47,671 nucleotides of DNA from Clostridia bacterium (GTDB lineage: Bacteria > Bacillota > Clostridia > Saccharofermentanales > Saccharofermentanaceae). The position numbers and the translations under genes are program-made. This document shows, in pieces, positions 40,732 to 47,671 of the stretch (its first letter is position 1; each line of letters opens with the position of its first letter). Under the pieces are notes generated by a model. The model was not told where the DNA came from, made no database searches, and was given only the letters and a program-made list of their open reading frames with translations. Where the stretch lies: assembly GCA_016281535.1 (NCBI GenBank), contig JAEEIT010000068.1, forward strand, positions 1 through 47,671. The letters are read 5' to 3'.

Positions 40732-40760
40732 TTAACAAGAAATATTTATCGTGATATAAT
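40732..40760 (+). promoter_or_regulatory. promoter of the beta-helix surface protein gene
   Basis: TTAACA (40732-40737), 17-nt spacer, TATAAT (40755-40760). The leader to the start codon is about 40-50 nt. Confidence 0.75.
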
Positions 40761-40807
40761 TTACAAGGTTAGAGTATTGTATGACAAACTAATCTGACAT
40801 CGAAAGG

Positions 40808-42796
40808 ATGGATACTGAAGTGAAAAAACACATTAAAGCATTTGCTGCTCTTTGTTCGCTGGCAATGGTTTTCTCGATTTTCTCCGCATCTGCTCTCGCA
40901 AGTGATCCGGAACTCATCGTGATCGACCAGGCCTACATTACAGACCACGGCAATAAGATGCCTACGGAGAGAGGCGACTATATTCTTACGGAGGATATCA
41001 GCGTTTCGGATACGGCTCAGATCTCGGATGACCGTGCTGTTCTGTCGATCGATCTGAACGGACACACGATCACCTATTCGGGTTCCGGAAGTGTGTATAT
41101 CGTCGGAAATGTCGACACTACCGGTATTCTTGCAGGGAATGTCGATCTTACCATCAGCAACGGTTCAATCACGACCGCCAGCGGATATACAGGTGGTGGT
41201 TCTACTGACTACTGGATAAGCAATGCACTCTGTTCGAAACCTGATCCGGGAAGAGGTGGCTGCTTCCTCCTCCAGAACTCCAGCAGCCTTACTTTAAATG
41301 ATGTAGACATCAGCAATTTCCACGTTACTGATGAGGGCGGTGCGATTCAAGTCGGAAATGGCTCTTACCTTTATATGAACGGCGGATCGATCACCGGCTG
41401 CTCGGCAAAGAACGGCGGCGGTATCGCAGTGCATACCTCTTCTAAAGGAAGATCTTCTACTATCAACGGCATTACCTATAACATCGTAGGTACTGCCAGA
41501 CTCGTTGGCGTGACGATCAGTGATAATACGGCAACCGAAGGAGGCGGCGGAATCCGTGCACTCCGTGGTGATCTTTACATGAAGGACTGTACGATCACAG
41601 ATAATACCTGCAACGGAAGTATCGGCGGAGGTGGAATCCAGATTGAGAATAACACCAACAATCAGCAGATCATTCAGATTGAGGGAAGCATCCAGGTGTA
41701 CGGTAATCATAGCCATGAAGCTGGTGAAGAGGATCTGTTTTTCTCTCATAATATGAAGTCCATCAATCTGGTCGGAGATCTTAATGCTTCTTCGAAGATC
41801 TACTTCAAGCGGGGAACTCTGAACACATCGGATAAATACTTTATTGTTAACGATTATTCTTATGATCTGTCCAGTTTCATATGCTCTGACAGTTCTTACG
41901 ATGCAGTTTACTCGAATGGTGCAATCGTCCTCCAGAGAGTAACGGCTCCGAAGATAACAGGATGCAATGTAGCGGTTTCCGGATCCATCCTGCTCAACGC
42001 ACAGCTGAATCTCGGATCTTATGATGATGACAATACATCGGTCACTTACGCGTACTCTTACACGAAGAACGGACAGACCAAAAATATTGAGAAGACCCTG
42101 GCCAGAACCGAGCTTACCTCGTCGGGCAGCAATTATATCTTAACGATTCCTGTCGAGTCTGCCTGCATGACAGCGCCGATCGAAATCGCGATCCATTACG
42201 GCACTTCCGGCAAAACAGTAAGCGAGACCTTCACGATCGAGAATTATGCCAAGGCCATCATGGACGGCAACTACACGCTGGCCCAGAAGGAAGCTGCGGA
42301 AGCACTCATCATCTACGGTGGATATGCTCAGGTTCAGCTGGGAATCAACACAGAAATGCTTCCGACCGTTGAAGGCGTAGATTTTTCGAGTTCCTTTGCT
42401 GATGCGATTCCCGCCGAAGCATATGAAGCGGATGAAGCATTCTATGGTGCTTCACTGTCCCTCCTCTCTGAGACGAATCTGAAGCTTTATTTCAAAAAAT
42501 CCGCATTCGAAGGAGACAGTGCTCCGACTATGACCGTCAGCTATGGTTCCGGTTCTGAAACCATCTCCGGTACGCCGAATGGCGGATATTATATGTACAC
42601 GATTAAGGGTCCTGCGGGAACCGGCTTCCCTGCTACACAGTACGATCGTGAATTCACCTACTCCGTCGGAGACGTCAGTGGTAACTATTCCATCTATACT
42701 TATCTCAAAGTTGCCAAGAACGGTGGTTCTGACGCGCTGAAGAACCTTGCAGAGGCGTATTACAATTTCGCAAAGAAGTGCAAGGCCGTAGCTTAA
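40808..42796 (+). CDS. secreted right-handed beta-helix protein with C-terminal surface module
   Basis: A 662-residue protein with a Sec signal peptide (KKHIKAFAALCSLAMVFSIF ending ASALAS). The GTG at 40820 is an equally possible start and gives a more usual signal sequence. Residues 30-370 contain the repeating pattern of parallel beta-helix proteins (DLTISNGSITTASG, ITGCSAKNGGGIAV, VTISDNTATEGGGGIRALRG, CTITDNTCNGSIGGGGIQIE), as in pectate-lyase-like polysaccharide-binding or -cleaving proteins and adhesins. No catalytic triad is evident, so adhesion is as likely as enzymatic action. Residues 377-662 carry the two-part module shared with the heparinase-like protein. No sortase motif or lipobox. 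A 35-codon gene follows 22 nt after the stop. Confidence 0.82.
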   Translation: MDTEVKKHIKAFAALCSLAMVFSIFSASALASDPELIVIDQAYITDHGNKMPTERGDYILTEDISVSDTAQISDDRAVLSIDLNGHTITYSGSGSVYIVGNVDTTGILAGNVDLTISNGSITTASGYTGGGSTDYWISNALCSKPDPGRGGCFLLQNSSSLTLNDVDISNFHVTDEGGAIQVGNGSYLYMNGGSITGCSAKNGGGIAVHTSSKGRSSTINGITYNIVGTARLVGVTISDNTATEGGGGIRALRGDLYMKDCTITDNTCNGSIGGGGIQIENNTNNQQIIQIEGSIQVYGNHSHEAGEEDLFFSHNMKSINLVGDLNASSKIYFKRGTLNTSDKYFIVNDYSYDLSSFICSDSSYDAVYSNGAIVLQRVTAPKITGCNVAVSGSILLNAQLNLGSYDDDNTSVTYAYSYTKNGQTKNIEKTLARTELTSSGSNYILTIPVESACMTAPIEIAIHYGTSGKTVSETFTIENYAKAIMDGNYTLAQKEAAEALIIYGGYAQVQLGINTEMLPTVEGVDFSSSFADAIPAEAYEADEAFYGASLSLLSETNLKLYFKKSAFEGDSAPTMTVSYGSGSETISGTPNGGYYMYTIKGPAGTGFPATQYDREFTYSVGDVSGNYSIYTYLKVAKNGGSDALKNLAEAYYNFAKKCKAVA

Positions 42797-42818
42797 GAGA
42801 AGGGAGATTAGGAAAGAC

Positions 42819-42926
42819 ATGAAATACGAAGAATTAGAGCTTGAGATTATCTTTTTCGATGCAGTTGACGTAATCACAGAAAGTCAGGATCCAACCGGGG
42901 AAGATTTTGATACACCACCGATGTGA
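42819..42926 (+). CDS. 35-residue acidic peptide gene
   Basis: The ATG at 42819 has AGGA 5 nt upstream and opens 35 codons, ending in TGA before a strong terminator. The product begins MKYEELELEIIFFDAVDVIT and ends with SQDPTGEDFDTPPM in spirit of a short acidic tail, without Cys. The first half resembles a leader peptide (E/L-rich, then D-V-I-T) such as those I associate with small Clostridia peptides of the MKYE..EI..F...DVI.TS type. It shares the transcript with the beta-helix protein. Whether it is a modified peptide precursor, an export signal or an assembly factor is not known. Confidence 0.6.
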   Translation: MKYEELELEIIFFDAVDVITESQDPTGEDFDTPPM

Positions 42927-42949
42927 GCAGATCATAACAACAACAGAAC

Positions 42950-42990
42950 AGACCTCCTTGAGGCAAACCGCAGGGAGGTCTTCTCTTTCT
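42950..42990 (+). terminator. intrinsic terminator of the beta-helix/peptide operon
   Basis: AGACCTCC (42950-42957) pairs perfectly with GGAGGTCT (42974-42981) around a 16-nt loop, followed by TCTCTTTCT. It ends the two-gene transcript 24 nt after the peptide stop codon. Confidence 0.75.
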
Positions 42991-43029
42991 GATACAGGTA
43001 AGGCGGAATCTTCTCTCTCCGCAGTCTGC

Positions 43030-44382
43030 TTATTTTTTTGGCACAGAAGGCCAATCCAGAACAACGATCAATCCGCCACCCAGGTAACTTCTCCGTGTCC
43101 TTCCTTCGTCGCCCATATCCGGATCCACATTCGAATAGTAGATCCAGTCACCGACGATCACGAATTGCTGATTGATCATATCGTCGACTTCGAAGATCTT
43201 CATATCGCCAATCTCGTCATAGTATACGCCCTCACCCTCGACGAAAATCGTATCACCGGCAGACCAGAAGATCAGTCCGTCGATTACGTTAACAGAACCA
43301 TCCTTATATGATTGGATAAAGGTGGTTTCGCTCCCGTCCAGCTTCACACAGAAGAAACCGGATATCATCGTGTCGGTTTCGGCATCCTCCTCACCGGGGC
43401 TATAAGTGGTCACAAAGCTGTTCCCGACCACCTTCATATCGGGATCGCTGAGCATCTTCATATCCGGATCCCGGGGCATGATCCCGTAGAAGTAGATGTT
43501 CTCTCCGTCTGAGAAGAACACGTCGTCATTTCCGGCGATCACATCCGGCAGGATCTCTTTGCGGTTCTTCCCGTCCAGGTCCATAGAAAAAAGGCTCCCA
43601 TATACCAGGCCATCTTCCCGCTCGTGTTGTGGATCGGAAAAGAGGATCTTATCGTCGTTTATACAGAAGGCAATATCTACCGGGTGATCCGCAAACTTCG
43701 CAGTGAATAGCACTGTGCGGTTACTGCCGTCAAGATCATATCTTACTATGGTGCTCTCTTCGCCTAAGAAAAGCGCATCATCATAAACGATCATCCGGCT
43801 AAATGCACCTTCCGCAATCTCACTTATAGAGAAATCCAGAAGATCGATCCTCTTGATCTCGGACATATCCTCTCTGAAATACAGATAATGATCGTAGAGG
43901 GTCAGCATATCTATACTCTGCTCATGATCTTTCACCGGTTTAGGAGAATAAACGAAGTAACTTTCCCCTGTGGAGAGCTTCTCCATTTCGATGGCTATGA
44001 TATGCGCTTCCGGATGCACGACGAAGAAGTGGTATTCACTGTTTCCGGTAGCGATCGAAGCGTTACAGGAATTTCCGTAACCGAGTGCGTCTTCTTTCGA
44101 CTGATACACAGATGAACCATCCGCACGGGTGGAAACAGGTGGTTTCGCCATTTCGATCTGATACTCATCACGGTGTAAGTCAACTGTAGTATTTTCCGTA
44201 AGTGGTTCATCACGCTCTACCTGCTTCTCCTCTTCAGAAGGAAGAGTCGAAGAAACAGATGGTTCGGATGTGGTTTTCTTTCCTTCTTCCGACTCACTGC
44301 TTTTCTTCTTACATGCTGCCCCCATGCAGCATGCAGATGCAACGGCTAACGCCAACACGACAGAATTGAAATATCTTTTCAT
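43030..44382 (-). CDS. DUF5050-like beta-propeller lipoprotein
   Basis: A 450-residue protein starting at the ATG 44382 (MKRYFNSVV), with AGGAGGGG about 5 nt upstream. Lipobox G-A-A-C. A Ser/Glu/Lys-rich tether (about 25-60) precedes a propeller-like domain with recurrent LYFREDMSEIKRIDL, IVRYDLDGSNRTVLFT, LFSMDLDGKNRKEILP and FCVKLDGSETTFIQ segments, i.e. the Asp-Leu-Asp-Gly-x-Asn turn of DUF5050 proteins. It should sit on the outer face of the membrane. A similar tether-plus-propeller plan occurs in the two solute-binding lipoproteins. Function unknown. Confidence 0.8.
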   Translation of the reverse strand: MKRYFNSVVLALAVASACCMGAACKKKSSESEEGKKTTSEPSVSSTLPSEEEKQVERDEPLTENTTVDLHRDEYQIEMAKPPVSTRADGSSVYQSKEDALGYGNSCNASIATGNSEYHFFVVHPEAHIIAIEMEKLSTGESYFVYSPKPVKDHEQSIDMLTLYDHYLYFREDMSEIKRIDLLDFSISEIAEGAFSRMIVYDDALFLGEESTIVRYDLDGSNRTVLFTAKFADHPVDIAFCINDDKILFSDPQHEREDGLVYGSLFSMDLDGKNRKEILPDVIAGNDDVFFSDGENIYFYGIMPRDPDMKMLSDPDMKVVGNSFVTTYSPGEEDAETDTMISGFFCVKLDGSETTFIQSYKDGSVNVIDGLIFWSAGDTIFVEGEGVYYDEIGDMKIFEVDDMINQQFVIVGDWIYYSNVDPDMGDEGRTRRSYLGGGLIVVLDWPSVPKK

Positions 44383-44494
44383 ATGACCCCTCCTGCCTCT
44401 ATATGGATACAACACGATTTCACAGTATCATAATAGCAAGGCCAGACTGTCACTAAGTGATAAATCCGTCACGTTGAAGGGGTACGCACGACGA

Positions 44495-45562
44495 TTACAG
44501 TGACCAGGTTTCCTGCCAGTGAAGTTTCGGGAAATCCCCCTCCCAAGTGAAGGGGAGCCAAACATACAGTGCCTGGGACGTATCGGCTGAACCCATAAGA
44601 GGGGCTTTCGCAAGCGCTATCACGTCCTTAACGGACGGGTGAAGGGTTTTATCCACACGGCTGTAGATCACGCGATAAAGCGTATCGTAACGTTCTTTAG
44701 TCATAACATAGTCCGGGACCCACCGGTCAGCCATCATGACGTAGGTATCGGTTCCCTCCACGCGGAAAACATGGCTCGGCTGGCTGTTGAAGGATGCGGA
44801 ACTACTATCATCGACACACGGATCGCCTAAGACCACAAAAGGGCCCTTCCAGTCATCGGCTACGGCGATCTCCGTCGGATTAGGACAGTATCCGGTCATT
44901 CCCGATGTGATCAGATAGTGTTTCCCGTTGCGCATGAAGTGTGCCGGTGCTTCACGCGTCAGTGGCGGTTTACGGATATCATAAACCACTCCGGCCTCTC
45001 CCTGCACATTAGTAAACTCCCCGTTCAGCTTCGCGACCAGCAGGGTCTCGTGGTCTGCTTCGAAGTAGAGATAGGCATCGCCCTTTTCTGCATCCAGAGC
45101 CAGATCGAAATCCCCTGACTCATGTCCGTAAGGTTTAAGGAACGGGTCTACCAGTGTATAAGGTCCCGTAACCTGATCTGCAGTCAGAACAGCATAGTGA
45201 TTCTTATCACAGTATTTTACCCACAGTACATACTTCCCGGTCTTCGGGTTGCGAAGAAGATGGGGCCGGTCCAGCCTGCGGTTCGGGTGAAAGAGGCTTC
45301 TCTTATCCTGCGGCTCCGGCTCGATAATATGTCCCTCGCACTTCCAGTTATAAAGGTCCGTACTGGAATAGATACGAATGCCCCAGGTCCAGGTCTTTCC
45401 TTTCTTGGAGGTATGGCTCTTATCCTCGCCCAGCCAGTAGTACACACCGTTTTCCTGATACATCGTGCCGCCGTGGGCTTCGATCCGGTTCCCTTCCGTA
45501 TCCGTCCAAAGCTGCCCGGGAAGGAAAGCTTTTCTGTCTCCTGCCATATGATCCTGCATCAT
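44495..45562 (-). CDS. glycoside hydrolase family 43-like protein (intracellular)
   Basis: A 355-residue protein without signal peptide. The N-terminal pattern DTEGNRIEAHGGTMYQENGV followed by YYWLGEDK is typical of the GH43 exo-galactanase-like group. Further family features are LDRPHLLRNPKTGKYVLW, the DFDLALDAEKGDAYLYFE turn and LTREAPAHFMRNGKHYLITSG with a Glu-Ala-Pro that could hold the catalytic acid. GH43 enzymes form a five-bladed propeller and release arabinose, xylose or galactose residues; the cytoplasmic location suggests action on imported oligosaccharides. AGGAGGTG lies 7 nt before the ATG. It stands alone, with no sugar transporter nearby. Confidence 0.85.
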   Translation of the reverse strand: MMQDHMAGDRKAFLPGQLWTDTEGNRIEAHGGTMYQENGVYYWLGEDKSHTSKKGKTWTWGIRIYSSTDLYNWKCEGHIIEPEPQDKRSLFHPNRRLDRPHLLRNPKTGKYVLWVKYCDKNHYAVLTADQVTGPYTLVDPFLKPYGHESGDFDLALDAEKGDAYLYFEADHETLLVAKLNGEFTNVQGEAGVVYDIRKPPLTREAPAHFMRNGKHYLITSGMTGYCPNPTEIAVADDWKGPFVVLGDPCVDDSSSASFNSQPSHVFRVEGTDTYVMMADRWVPDYVMTKERYDTLYRVIYSRVDKTLHPSVKDVIALAKAPLMGSADTSQALYVWLPFTWEGDFPKLHWQETWSL

Positions 45563-45692
45563 GAAAACACCTCCTACGTATCTTTACTGATCACATTATA
45601 TCAATTCCGGGGCTTTCAAATAACATCACAGGCTTATTTCCGTTTGTGTGATACAATATCCATATCCTATAGACCGAAAGAACGAAACCAAG

Positions 45693-46262
45693 ATGTATAC
45701 AGTCACCTTCAATGGTAAAGAACTCACCATCCAGACGGAAAACTCTCTCTTCTCTCCCAGGGAACCGGACAGAGGTACACTTGCCATGCTTGCGTATGTT
45801 CAGTTCCAGAAAGAAGACAAGGTCCTCGATCTGGGCTGCGGGTGCGGCATCGTATCTCTGGCCGCAGCGGCCTTCGGCGTAGAGCCCGGCAACATCGTGC
45901 TTACGGATATCGACGCTCTGGCCGTGGAGACTTCCAGAAAGAACATGGAATCGAACGGTTTTTCCGGTGCTGTTTTCGTGTCAGGTGATGCACTCTCCCA
46001 GGTCCCGGGATCCGATTTCGACCTGATCCTCTCGAACCCGCCGTACCATACAGATTTCAAAGTCGCGAAGACCTTCATCGAGAAGGGATTTAACCGCCTC
46101 CGGATCGGTGGAAGGATGTTCATGGTCACGAAGCGGAAAGACTGGTATAAGAATAAGCTGATCGCTATCTTCGGAGGCGTCAAGATCTACGAGAAGGATG
46201 GCTATTTCGTCTTCGAAGCGCAGAAGCGGACCCCGACTTACGCCGGAAAGAAGAAAAAATAA
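45693..46262 (+). CDS. class I SAM-dependent methyltransferase, RsmC/RlmG-like
   Basis: A 189-residue enzyme from the ATG 45693 (MYTVTFNGK); a GTG at 45648 would add 15 residues but has no ribosome binding site. Motif I is VLDLGCGCGIVSL, the acidic motif II is VLTDIDALAVE, and the catalytic motif IV is LILSNPPYHTDF. NPPY/NPPF with a following His is typical of methyltransferases that modify exocyclic amines of rRNA or tRNA bases (RsmC, RlmG, TrmN6). The usual extra N-terminal domain of RsmC is missing, as in the short Firmicute relatives. A decayed copy of its 5' end is present at 482-571. Its stop is 51 nt from the convergent membrane protein gene. Confidence 0.88.
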   Translation: MYTVTFNGKELTIQTENSLFSPREPDRGTLAMLAYVQFQKEDKVLDLGCGCGIVSLAAAAFGVEPGNIVLTDIDALAVETSRKNMESNGFSGAVFVSGDALSQVPGSDFDLILSNPPYHTDFKVAKTFIEKGFNRLRIGGRMFMVTKRKDWYKNKLIAIFGGVKIYEKDGYFVFEAQKRTPTYAGKKKK

Positions 46263-46283
46263 CGGATACATCTTCTGCAAAAT

Positions 46284-46310
46284 TCCGAAGGATCGTAATA
46301 CCCTTCCGGA
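46284..46310. terminator. bidirectional hairpin between convergent genes
   Basis: TCCGAAGG (46284-46291) pairs with CCTT-c-CGGA (46302-46310) with one bulged base. It separates the methyltransferase gene from the gene ending at 46314. Confidence 0.4.
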
Positions 46311-46313
46311 GAT

Positions 46314-46865
46314 TTACTCTTCCAGCATGTAATCCGCCGGGTCATAAGAAGCGATCGCGTCGTTTCCACACATCACCACATAGAACGTCTTTCCGATCGC
46401 GTTTTGCCACTTTTCGGAGGTGACATGTGAAGAAGTCCCATTGTCAAAGAAAAGGATGTGGTAGGAAGTGTCCGTATCGGAATCATAACTGATATCTCTC
46501 CTTACACACTCGCACTTTACGACTACCGGCTTGTGGATGATATAGTTCATGGTATTGAAAGACGTAACAATAAAGGTAACAATGCCGGCTCCGATGAGAA
46601 CCGTAGAGATTATATTTTTCCCATACATCGCTACCAGAATCGCGGACACCAGAAGAAAGGCAAAGATCAGGATCAAACCCACGAAGGCATGACTGCATAT
46701 TTCACTGAACTGGAGATCTCTGAGAAAAGAATCATTGATCAGTCTTCCGGAAGGCGGGAAGGATAAAGTTCCGGCCACGAAAAAAAGAAAGAACACCAAT
46801 ATGTCGATAATTGCCAGAACACGGAAAAACAGTGTCGATGTATTCTTTCGAATATCATAATTCAT
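46314..46865 (-). CDS. small membrane protein of unknown function
   Basis: A 183-residue protein with hydrophobic segments at about 14-32, 56-80 and 86-108. The C-terminal 70 residues (KPVVVKCECVRRDISYDSDT and later GKTFYVVMCGNDAIASYDPA) look like a small beta-barrel domain, similar in style to DUF3592-type proteins that have a membrane anchor and a beta-rich domain ending in a YDP-like motif. Three membrane helices leave the C-terminal domain opposite the N-terminus. GAGAGG lies 10 nt before the ATG. No operon partner. Confidence 0.65.
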   Translation of the reverse strand: MNYDIRKNTSTLFFRVLAIIDILVFFLFFVAGTLSFPPSGRLINDSFLRDLQFSEICSHAFVGLILIFAFLLVSAILVAMYGKNIISTVLIGAGIVTFIVTSFNTMNYIIHKPVVVKCECVRRDISYDSDTDTSYHILFFDNGTSSHVTSEKWQNAIGKTFYVVMCGNDAIASYDPADYMLEE

Positions 46866-46931
46866 GCCTGTATCTTCCTCTCTTTCATCCTCGCTCCGTT
46901 ATCATATATTTTTATTATACCATCGGACTAC

Positions 46932-46960
46932 TTGTCGCATACGTCCTGACTCATTAGAAT
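46932..46960 (+). promoter_or_regulatory. candidate promoter of the acetyltransferase gene
   Basis: TTGTCG (46932-46937), 17-nt spacer, TAGAAT (46955-46960); 4 of 6 and 5 of 6 consensus matches. The ribosome binding site and start codon follow within 30 nt. Confidence 0.5.
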
Positions 46961-46991
46961 AAGAGAAAAGATAGAAACGAGGTGGATGGAT

Positions 46992-47543
46992 ATGCATTTT
47001 CCGGAAAGAAGAATCACATTGAAGGACGGGAGAAAGTGCATCCTGCGCCCGAACGGACCAGACCTGGCTGCGCCCATGCTGGAGTATCTGAAGGCTACGG
47101 CAGGTGAAACGGAATTTCTTCTCCGCTATCCGGATGAGGTCAATTATACGCTCGAAGGAGAAGTCGAGATCCTCGGAAGATTACTGGAAGATCCGTACCA
47201 GATCATGATGGCCCCGATCGTAGACGGCAAGGTCGCCGGAAACGGTGCGGTCTTCGGCATCGGTGACAAGAGAAAGATCCGGCACCGCTGTTCTCTCGCT
47301 ATCGCACTTTATAAGGAATACTGGGGTCTCGGGATCGGGACAGCCATGATCAACTACATGTGTGAACTTGCCAAGGAAATCGGCTGGACACAGGTCGATC
47401 TGGAAGTCGTCGCTGAAAACGAACAGGCTCAGGCACTTTATAAGAAGTGCGGATTCATCGAGTCCGGACGTCGTCACAATGCCCTTCGCTTCGATGACGG
47501 GACATATCACGACGAGATCCTGATGTACAAAGATCTCAGATAA
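46992..47543 (+). CDS. GNAT-family N-acetyltransferase
   Basis: A 183-residue enzyme from the ATG 46992 (MHFPERRI), chosen because GAGGTGG is 6 nt upstream; the ATG at 46986 is too close to it. The acetyl-CoA binding motif is YWGLGIGTAMINYMCELAK (motif A), followed by VDLEVVAENEQAQALYKKCG and FIESGRRHNAL (motif B), typical of the RimI/Acetyltransf_1 and spermidine-type GNATs. Segment LRPNGPDLAAPMLEYLKATA near the N-terminus is common to the Firmicute group annotated as GNAT with unknown substrate. The substrate cannot be inferred. It ends 7 nt before the convergent reductase gene. Confidence 0.9.
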   Translation: MHFPERRITLKDGRKCILRPNGPDLAAPMLEYLKATAGETEFLLRYPDEVNYTLEGEVEILGRLLEDPYQIMMAPIVDGKVAGNGAVFGIGDKRKIRHRCSLAIALYKEYWGLGIGTAMINYMCELAKEIGWTQVDLEVVAENEQAQALYKKCGFIESGRRHNALRFDDGTYHDEILMYKDLR

Positions 47544-47550
47544 GAGCCGG

Positions 47551-47671
47551 TCAGATCCCGAACAGTTCCGCCGTCTTCGTCATGCGGGAAGAGATCTCCA
47601 CGCCGAAGGGACAGCGGCTCTCGCAGCTTTGGCACCCGATACATTCCGATGCCGTGTGACCAAGTGCCTTA
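47551..47671 (-). CDS. aldo/keto reductase with C-terminal [4Fe-4S] motif, 3' end (cut by window edge)
   Basis: The last 39 residues are visible, ending TGA at 47551. They read LGHTASECIGCQSCESRCPF then GVEISSRM, with four Cys spaced C-x2-C-x2-C-x3-C-P, a [4Fe-4S] ferredoxin-type motif. The tail (TKTAELFGI) and the HTASECIGC pattern are characteristic of the Firmicute aldo/keto reductases that carry this cluster at the C-terminus. The catalytic part lies beyond the window. Confidence 0.8.
   Translation of the reverse strand, partial: KALGHTASECIGCQSCESRCPFGVEISSRMTKTAELFGI

Overview
The window looks like a chromosomal segment of a low-to-moderate GC Firmicute, probably a Clostridia member of the Lachnospiraceae/Oscillospiraceae type. 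The evidence is strong AGGAGG-type ribosome binding sites, consensus TTGACA-17-TATAAT promoters, many Firmicute-style lipoproteins with acidic or Thr/Ser-rich linkers, a GYF_2-domain membrane protein, a Zn-ribbon/TIR protein and a [4Fe-4S] aldo/keto reductase tail. The host assignment is inference. I saw no rRNA, tRNA, complete insertion sequence, phage module or CRISPR array.

Layout. 1-6.0 kb: the end of a chromate transporter, a decayed methyltransferase fragment, a small soluble protein, a lipoprotein, an ECF sigma factor fused through a membrane helix to an extracytoplasmic YD-repeat domain, and a 2-hydroxycarboxylate transporter. 6.1-8.6 kb: an orphan ORC/STAND-like ATPase preceded by a regular five-copy 8-bp repeat array, then a YD-repeat lipoprotein. 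8.7-18.8 kb (minus strand): a lipoprotein, an FtsX permease/ATPase pair, a three-gene signalling operon (7TM protein without a visible ATPase domain, a NarL-type kinase and a LuxR-type regulator) and a HEAT-repeat lipoprotein. 18.9-26.1 kb: a DinB-DUF3795 fusion, two XRE regulators, a GYF-domain membrane protein, a 414-nt gene-free stretch full of inverted and direct repeats, an AraC/GyrI regulator and a Zn-ribbon/TPR/TIR/coiled-coil/DUF6273 protein. 26.3-31.5 kb: a two-domain solute-binding lipoprotein, another lipoprotein, and an ECF sigma factor translationally coupled to a membrane protein. 31.5-42.9 kb: a secreted heparinase II/III-like lyase, a BlaI-BlaR1-like-solute-binding lipoprotein operon with two matching operators, a single-pass protein with a duplicated domain, a beta-helix surface protein and a 35-codon peptide gene. 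43.0-47.7 kb: a DUF5050-like lipoprotein, a GH43-like enzyme, an intact methyltransferase, a membrane protein, a GNAT acetyltransferase and the end of an aldo/keto reductase.

Theme. The region is dominated by envelope sensing and surface proteins. Two sigma factors (one fused to, one coupled with, an extracytoplasmic domain), a BlaI/BlaR1-type protease pathway and a kinase operon all connect the cell surface to transcription. Most of the remaining genes make lipoproteins or secreted proteins. The best candidates for an undescribed system are the BlaI-BlaR1-lipoprotein operon, which has no beta-lactamase or penicillin-binding sensor, and the sigma-TM-YD-repeat protein. Also notable is a two-part C-terminal module shared by the heparinase and beta-helix surface proteins.
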